This document shows positions 62,202 through 64,000 of a DNA stretch of 64,000 nt, one piece after another. This DNA comes from an uncultured Microbacterium sp. (GTDB lineage Bacteria > Actinomycetota > Actinomycetes > Actinomycetales > Microbacteriaceae): assembly GCF_947489255.1 (NCBI RefSeq), contig NZ_CANLCY010000004.1, positions 372,001 to 436,000 of the forward strand, written 5' to 3'. Both the position numbers and the translations under genes were made by a program. Numbering within the stretch: position 1 is the stretch's first letter; the number at the start of each line of letters is the position of its first letter. The notes below the pieces were generated by a model that saw nothing but the letters and a program-made list of their open reading frames with translations, was not told where the DNA came from and searched no databases.

Positions 62202-64000
62202 TGCGCGTCCCGCTCTCCTGGTTGCGCGAGTACGTCGACGTGCCCGCCGAGGCCACGCCCGACGACGTCCTCGCGGCGCTCGTGTCGGTCGGCTTCGAAG
62301 AAGAAGACGTGCACCGCTTCGAGCTGTCGGGCCCGATCGTCGTCGGTCAGGTCGTCGAGTTCACCCCCGAGCCGCAGTCCAACGGCAAGACGATCCGCTG
62401 GTGCCAGGTCGACGTGGGAGAGGCGCACGGGGGCGTGCGCGGCATCGTGTGCGGCGCGGGCAACTTCTTCCCCGGCGACAAGGTCGTGGTGACCCTGCCG
62501 GGTTCGGTGCTGCCCGGTCCCTTCCCGATCGCGGCGCGCAAGACCTACGGCCACGTGTCCGACGGCATGATCGCCTCGGCCAAGGAGCTCGGCCTCGGCA
62601 GCGAGCACAGCGGCATCCTGCGTCTGGTCGACCTCGGGATCGATGCGCCGGTGGGCACGGATGCCATCGCGCTGCTCGGCCTCGACGACGTCGCCGTCGA
62701 GATCAACGTCACCCCCGACCGCGGCTACGCCCTGTCGCTGCGCGGGGTGGCGCGCGAGTACTCGCACGCGACGGGCGCGGCGTTCCGCGATCCCGGCACG
62801 GGCCACGACGCGGCCGTCTCGCGCACGCCCTCGGGCTTCCCGATCGCCGTCGACGACCGCGCGCCCATCCGCGGCCGCGCCGGGGCGAGCGAGTTCGTCG
62901 CGCGGATCGTGCGCGACGTCGATCCGTCACGCCCGACGCCGCCGTGGATGATCACGCGCCTGTCGCTGGCCGGCATCCGCTCGCTCGGCGTGCTCATCGA
63001 CATCACCAACTACGTCATGCTCGAGCTCGGTCAGCCGATCCACGGCTACGACCTCGACCGCCTGCAGGGCGGCATCACCGTGCGCCGCGCGGAACAGGGC
63101 GAGAAGCTCGAGACCCTCGATGGCCAGGTACGCACCCTGAACGCCGAGGATCTGCTCATCACCGACGAGTCGGGGCCGATCGGTCTCGCCGGCGTCATGG
63201 GCGGCGGGCCGACCGAGATGAGCGATGCGACGCGCAACGTCCTCATCGAGGCCGCGACCTTCGACCAGGTCACGATCGCGCGCACCGCGCGCCGCCACAA
63301 GCTGCCGTCGGAGGCGTCGCGCCGCTTCGAGCGCGGAGTCGACCCGCTGGTGCCGTACGTGGCGGCCGAGCGCGTGGCCTCGCTGATGGTGGAGCTCGCG
63401 GGCGGCACGCTCGACACCGATCTCGGCGGCTCCCTCGCCTCGACGCACCGCCGTGAGCCCCTCACCCTGCCCGCCGGATTCGTGTCGGGGCTGATCGGGG
63501 TGGACTACACCGACGACGAGACCGTCGCCGCTCTCCGGCTGATCGGATGCACCGTCGACGAGCGCGACGGCGGGTGGGTGGTGACGGCGCCGTCGTGGCG
63601 TCACGATCTGACCGACAAGTGGACGCTGGCCGAAGAGGTCGCCCGCATCGAGGGGTACGACCGCATCCCCTCCGTGCTCCCCACGCCTCCCTCGGGTCGG
63701 GGCCTCACCTCGGCGCAGCAGGGCCGCCGTCGCGTGGCGAACGCCCTGGCCGCGGCCGGGTTCGTCGAGACGCCGTCGTTCCCGTTCACCACCGAGGAGC
63801 AGAACGCGCTGCACGGCTCGCCCTCCGGAGACCCGCTGCCCAGCGTCAAGCTCGCGAATCCGCTCGACGGCCTCGCGCCGTTCCTGCGCCGCTCGTTGAT
63901 CCCGGCGCTGCTGCAGGTGGCGCACCGCAATGTCTCGCGCGGCATCGTCGATCTCGCGCTCTTCGAAGCGGGGACGGTGTTCCTCCCGAAGCCCGGCGTG
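62201..64000 (+). CDS. pheT: Phenylalanine-tRNA ligase beta subunit, N-terminal 600 residues (cut by right edge)
   Basis: The frame is open from ATG 62201 to the end of the window (600 codons of a usual 800 or so). It begins MRVPLSWLREYVDVPAEAT. A tRNA-binding OB domain follows (about 40-150: VVGQVVEFTPEPQSNGKTIRWCQVDVG, IVCGAGNFFPGDKVVV). The B3/B4 editing region comes next (about 205-400: NVTPDRGYALSLRGVAREY, ITNYVMLELGQPIHGYDLD, GVMGGGPTEMSDATRNVLIEAATFD), then the B5 domain (about 410-480) and the start of the core. The C-terminal anticodon-binding domain lies beyond the edge. Confidence 0.96.
   Translation, partial: MRVPLSWLREYVDVPAEATPDDVLAALVSVGFEEEDVHRFELSGPIVVGQVVEFTPEPQSNGKTIRWCQVDVGEAHGGVRGIVCGAGNFFPGDKVVVTLPGSVLPGPFPIAARKTYGHVSDGMIASAKELGLGSEHSGILRLVDLGIDAPVGTDAIALLGLDDVAVEINVTPDRGYALSLRGVAREYSHATGAAFRDPGTGHDAAVSRTPSGFPIAVDDRAPIRGRAGASEFVARIVRDVDPSRPTPPWMITRLSLAGIRSLGVLIDITNYVMLELGQPIHGYDLDRLQGGITVRRAEQGEKLETLDGQVRTLNAEDLLITDESGPIGLAGVMGGGPTEMSDATRNVLIEAATFDQVTIARTARRHKLPSEASRRFERGVDPLVPYVAAERVASLMVELAGGTLDTDLGGSLASTHRREPLTLPAGFVSGLIGVDYTDDETVAALRLIGCTVDERDGGWVVTAPSWRHDLTDKWTLAEEVARIEGYDRIPSVLPTPPSGRGLTSAQQGRRRVANALAAAGFVETPSFPFTTEEQNALHGSPSGDPLPSVKLANPLDGLAPFLRRSLIPALLQVAHRNVSRGIVDLALFEAGTVFLPKPGV

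Overview
The window is a high-GC (my reading: about 70%) actinobacterial chromosome segment. Gene content, protein sequences and codon use point to Microbacteriaceae, most likely Microbacterium; this is inferred from recognised sequence patterns, not from a search. Most of the window (about 15-52 kb) is a conserved actinobacterial backbone whose gene order parallels the mycobacterial pnp-to-lexA segment: pnp, dapB, thyA-folA, dapA-rnj, ftsK-pgsA-cinA-clgR, recA-recX, miaB-miaA, dapF, hflX, lexA. I see no prophage, insertion sequence, CRISPR array, plasmid origin or tRNA gene.

Layout. 1-8 kb: a dioxygenase cut by the left edge; the efeUOB iron-uptake operon behind a DtxR/IdeR-type palindrome; an acyltransferase; and a luciferase-like monooxygenase with its partner flavin reductase. 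8-15 kb: a methyltransferase, a NUC1-type nuclease divergent from a fructosamine-kinase-like gene, a DedA protein, a glycosyltransferase fused to an SGNH hydrolase, and a secreted coiled-coil/transglycosylase protein. 15-29 kb: pnp, an aldo/keto-reductase-like protein lacking catalytic residues, dapB, OsmC, thioredoxin/DUF4395, thyA-folA-SDR, a Nudix hydrolase and dapA-rnj. 29-45.8 kb: ftsK-pgsA-cinA, clgR-DUF3046, SOS-controlled recA-recX, a large LuxR-type regulator, miaB-miaA-ypeA, dapF, an RsmC-like methyltransferase and hflX. 45.8-50.2 kb: an S9 peptidase, an HExxH membrane protein and lexA divergent from a LysM protein. 50.3-54.3 kb: hisC-hisB-hisH-priA-sseB. 54.7-57.6 kb: a DUF1844 gene divergent from infC-rpmI-rplT, followed by an rRNA/tRNA methyltransferase. 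57.7-61.1 kb: a gluABCD-type amino-acid ABC transporter. 61.2-64 kb: pheST, with pheT cut by the right edge.

How the genes work together. dapA, dapB and dapF supply diaminopimelate and lysine. recA, recX, lexA and the LysM gene form an SOS module, with LexA-type boxes upstream of recA and over the -10 of the LysM gene. pnp and rnj are RNA-decay enzymes with structured leaders. infC-rpmI-rplT and pheST are translation genes.

Cross-cutting signals. At least fifteen genes have a TANNNT-like -10 box 6-8 nt upstream of the start codon, the layout of leaderless mRNAs. The 7-mer GGATGCC/GGCATCC is strongly over-represented. Several intergenic regions hold unrelated short tandem or direct repeats. 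No wholly new multi-gene system is evident. The most unusual items are the pseudoenzyme-like AKR, the glycosyltransferase-SGNH fusion, the cytoplasmic NUC1 nuclease, the lexA-proximal HExxH protein and the genome-wide word/leaderless patterns.
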